Origin: an uncultured Clostridium sp.
GTDB lineage: Bacteria; Bacillota; Clostridia; TANB77; CAG-508
Length of the DNA: 5,975 bases
Assembly (NCBI GenBank): GCA_900556695.1
Contig: USQA01000077.1
Location: forward strand, 1-5,975
Direction: 5' to 3'
Shown: piece after piece, positions 5,221-5,975 of the stretch
How the letters are laid out: the number at the start of each line of letters is the position of its first letter
Position numbering within the stretch: position 1 is the stretch's first letter
The notes under the pieces: model-generated
The model's database searches: none
What the model was told of the DNA's origin: nothing
The model's input: the letters and a program-made list of their open reading frames with translations, nothing else
Position numbers and translations under genes: made by a program

Positions 5221-5895
5221 TTACTCTTTCTTTTTTATAACAATAATTGATATTAATAAAGAGAGAATTTCAATGATTCTATATGATTGAATATTATTTA
5301 ATATCATAAAAAGGTTTGTTTGAATCAAACTAGCATCTATTAAATTCAAATAAATTGATAAATAATAAAACGAAAAGCCACAATATATTATATACATTAT
5401 AATCAATACTGAAATACCTTTATATTTGAAATAAGAATATAAATACAATAAAAATACTATATTAATAATTCCAGATATTGGAAATGATTGATAAAAAGAA
5501 ATCATTGTTTCAGCATTCAAAAGAGAGGAAAAACTTGAAAGGCAATTATCCAAACAAAAAAATATAGGAAAGATTAGCCATATTTTCAAATACCTTCTTT
5601 CTTTTACTGAAATTTCAGATTTTAACACACAAAATAATAATAGAGTAGGAATAGCAATACAAATTATTATCCTATACACATTATATATGGTGTAAAATGA
5701 GGAATAATTGTATAGTTCATAATACATATTTATTTTATCAATACAAAAAAAAGATAGAATACTTAAAAAATATAGTATAAACCAATATTTTAGTATTTTT
5801 ATAATACCAAAAGTAGGCTGATATGAATCTTTAATATATTTTGTATCATTCATAGTTTGTTCAATGATATTTAAATATTTTTTATATTCATCCAT
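5221..5895 (-). CDS. Six-helix integral membrane protein, unknown function
   Basis: 224 aa with a hydrophilic N-terminus (1-31) and six predicted membrane helices at about 32-52, 74-91, 103-124, 139-157, 161-183 and 205-221. The C-terminus is KKKE. Aromatic and Ile-rich helices and positive loops (RRYLK, YKYK) suggest both ends inside. No ATPase, protease or transporter motif is seen. It is the first gene of the operon and sits 8 nt before the winged-helix regulator, a pairing in which the membrane protein may sense a signal or hold the regulator at the membrane; this is inference. The ATG at 5895 has GGAG 12 nt upstream, longer than ideal. A nearer ATG (5905) gives only a five-codon peptide (MLIYG) overlapping this start. 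Confidence 0.82.
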   Translation of the reverse strand: MDEYKKYLNIIEQTMNDTKYIKDSYQPTFGIIKILKYWFILYFLSILSFFCIDKINMYYELYNYSSFYTIYNVYRIIICIAIPTLLLFCVLKSEISVKERRYLKIWLIFPIFFCLDNCLSSFSSLLNAETMISFYQSFPISGIINIVFLLYLYSYFKYKGISVLIIMYIIYCGFSFYYLSIYLNLIDASLIQTNLFMILNNIQSYRIIEILSLLISIIVIKKKE

Positions 5896-5938
5896 AGATT
5901 AACATTACTCCTTTTTTAGTAAACTTTTTATTGTAAAT

Positions 5939-5967
5939 ATTATAATATAATAATTCTTATTTTTCTA
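5939..5967 (-). promoter_or_regulatory. Predicted promoter of the five-gene - strand cassette
   Basis: On the - strand, TAGAAA (5967-5962, 4 of 6 match to TTGACA) and a perfect TATAAT (5944-5939) are separated by 17 bp. Transcription would start near 5932, about 37 nt before the first gene. The AAAAGTACTTTT motif is not present here. The flank is extremely A/T-rich, so chance matches are easy. Confidence 0.45.
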
Positions 5968-5975
5968 TAATAAAA

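Noticed and set aside
5891..5905. Leader peptide MLIYG before the membrane protein gene
   Set aside because: Five codons with the ribosome binding site only 2 nt from its ATG; probably chance overlap, mentioned in the gene entry only.

Overview
The window is AT-rich and reads as low-GC Bacillota. An Erysipelotrichia/Coprobacillaceae-type gut Firmicute is a plausible guess, based on composition, a class B sortase and an ISL3-type transposase; nothing here fixes the genus. It has three blocks.

Block 1 (1-790, + strand, chromosomal housekeeping type): the last codons of an upstream gene, whose tail reads like the C-terminus of the GTPase/ATPase YchF, overlap in a TAATG junction with a complete class B sortase gene.

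Block 2 (about 794-2932): a dead insertion-sequence relic. Its ends are a roughly 70-bp inverted repeat (63 of 70 positions identical by eye). Each copy contains a hairpin plus T-run that would stop transcription entering the element from outside. Inside is the N-terminal two thirds of an ISL3-family transposase with its own extended -10 promoter, broken by a frameshift at an A7 run and by a stop codon. About 40 codons later it joins an N-terminally truncated IS21-type IstB ATPase that carries its own nonsense mutation. The element is therefore a chimera of two IS families between one matched pair of ends. The left terminator probably ends the sortase transcript, and the right one probably ends the operon from the other side.

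Block 3 (2995-5975, all - strand, noticeably more AT-rich): a five-gene cassette I do not recognise as any named system. In transcription order it encodes a six-helix membrane protein, a small winged-helix regulator, a 200-aa secreted protein, a 301-aa secreted protein and a 63-aa two-helix membrane protein. The first three genes are tightly packed (8-nt gap, then an ATGA overlap). The last two are packed with a 3-nt gap and have their own promoter region. That promoter's -35 lies inside an 18-bp perfect inverted repeat containing two copies of AAAAGTACTTTT, a good candidate operator for the encoded regulator. The two secreted proteins share a short motif in their beta-rich C-terminal halves and may be distant paralogues. 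The layout (regulator and membrane partner, two exported effectors, small membrane protein last) would fit a regulated export/antagonism/immunity module or an envelope-stress response, but the function is not shown by the sequence.
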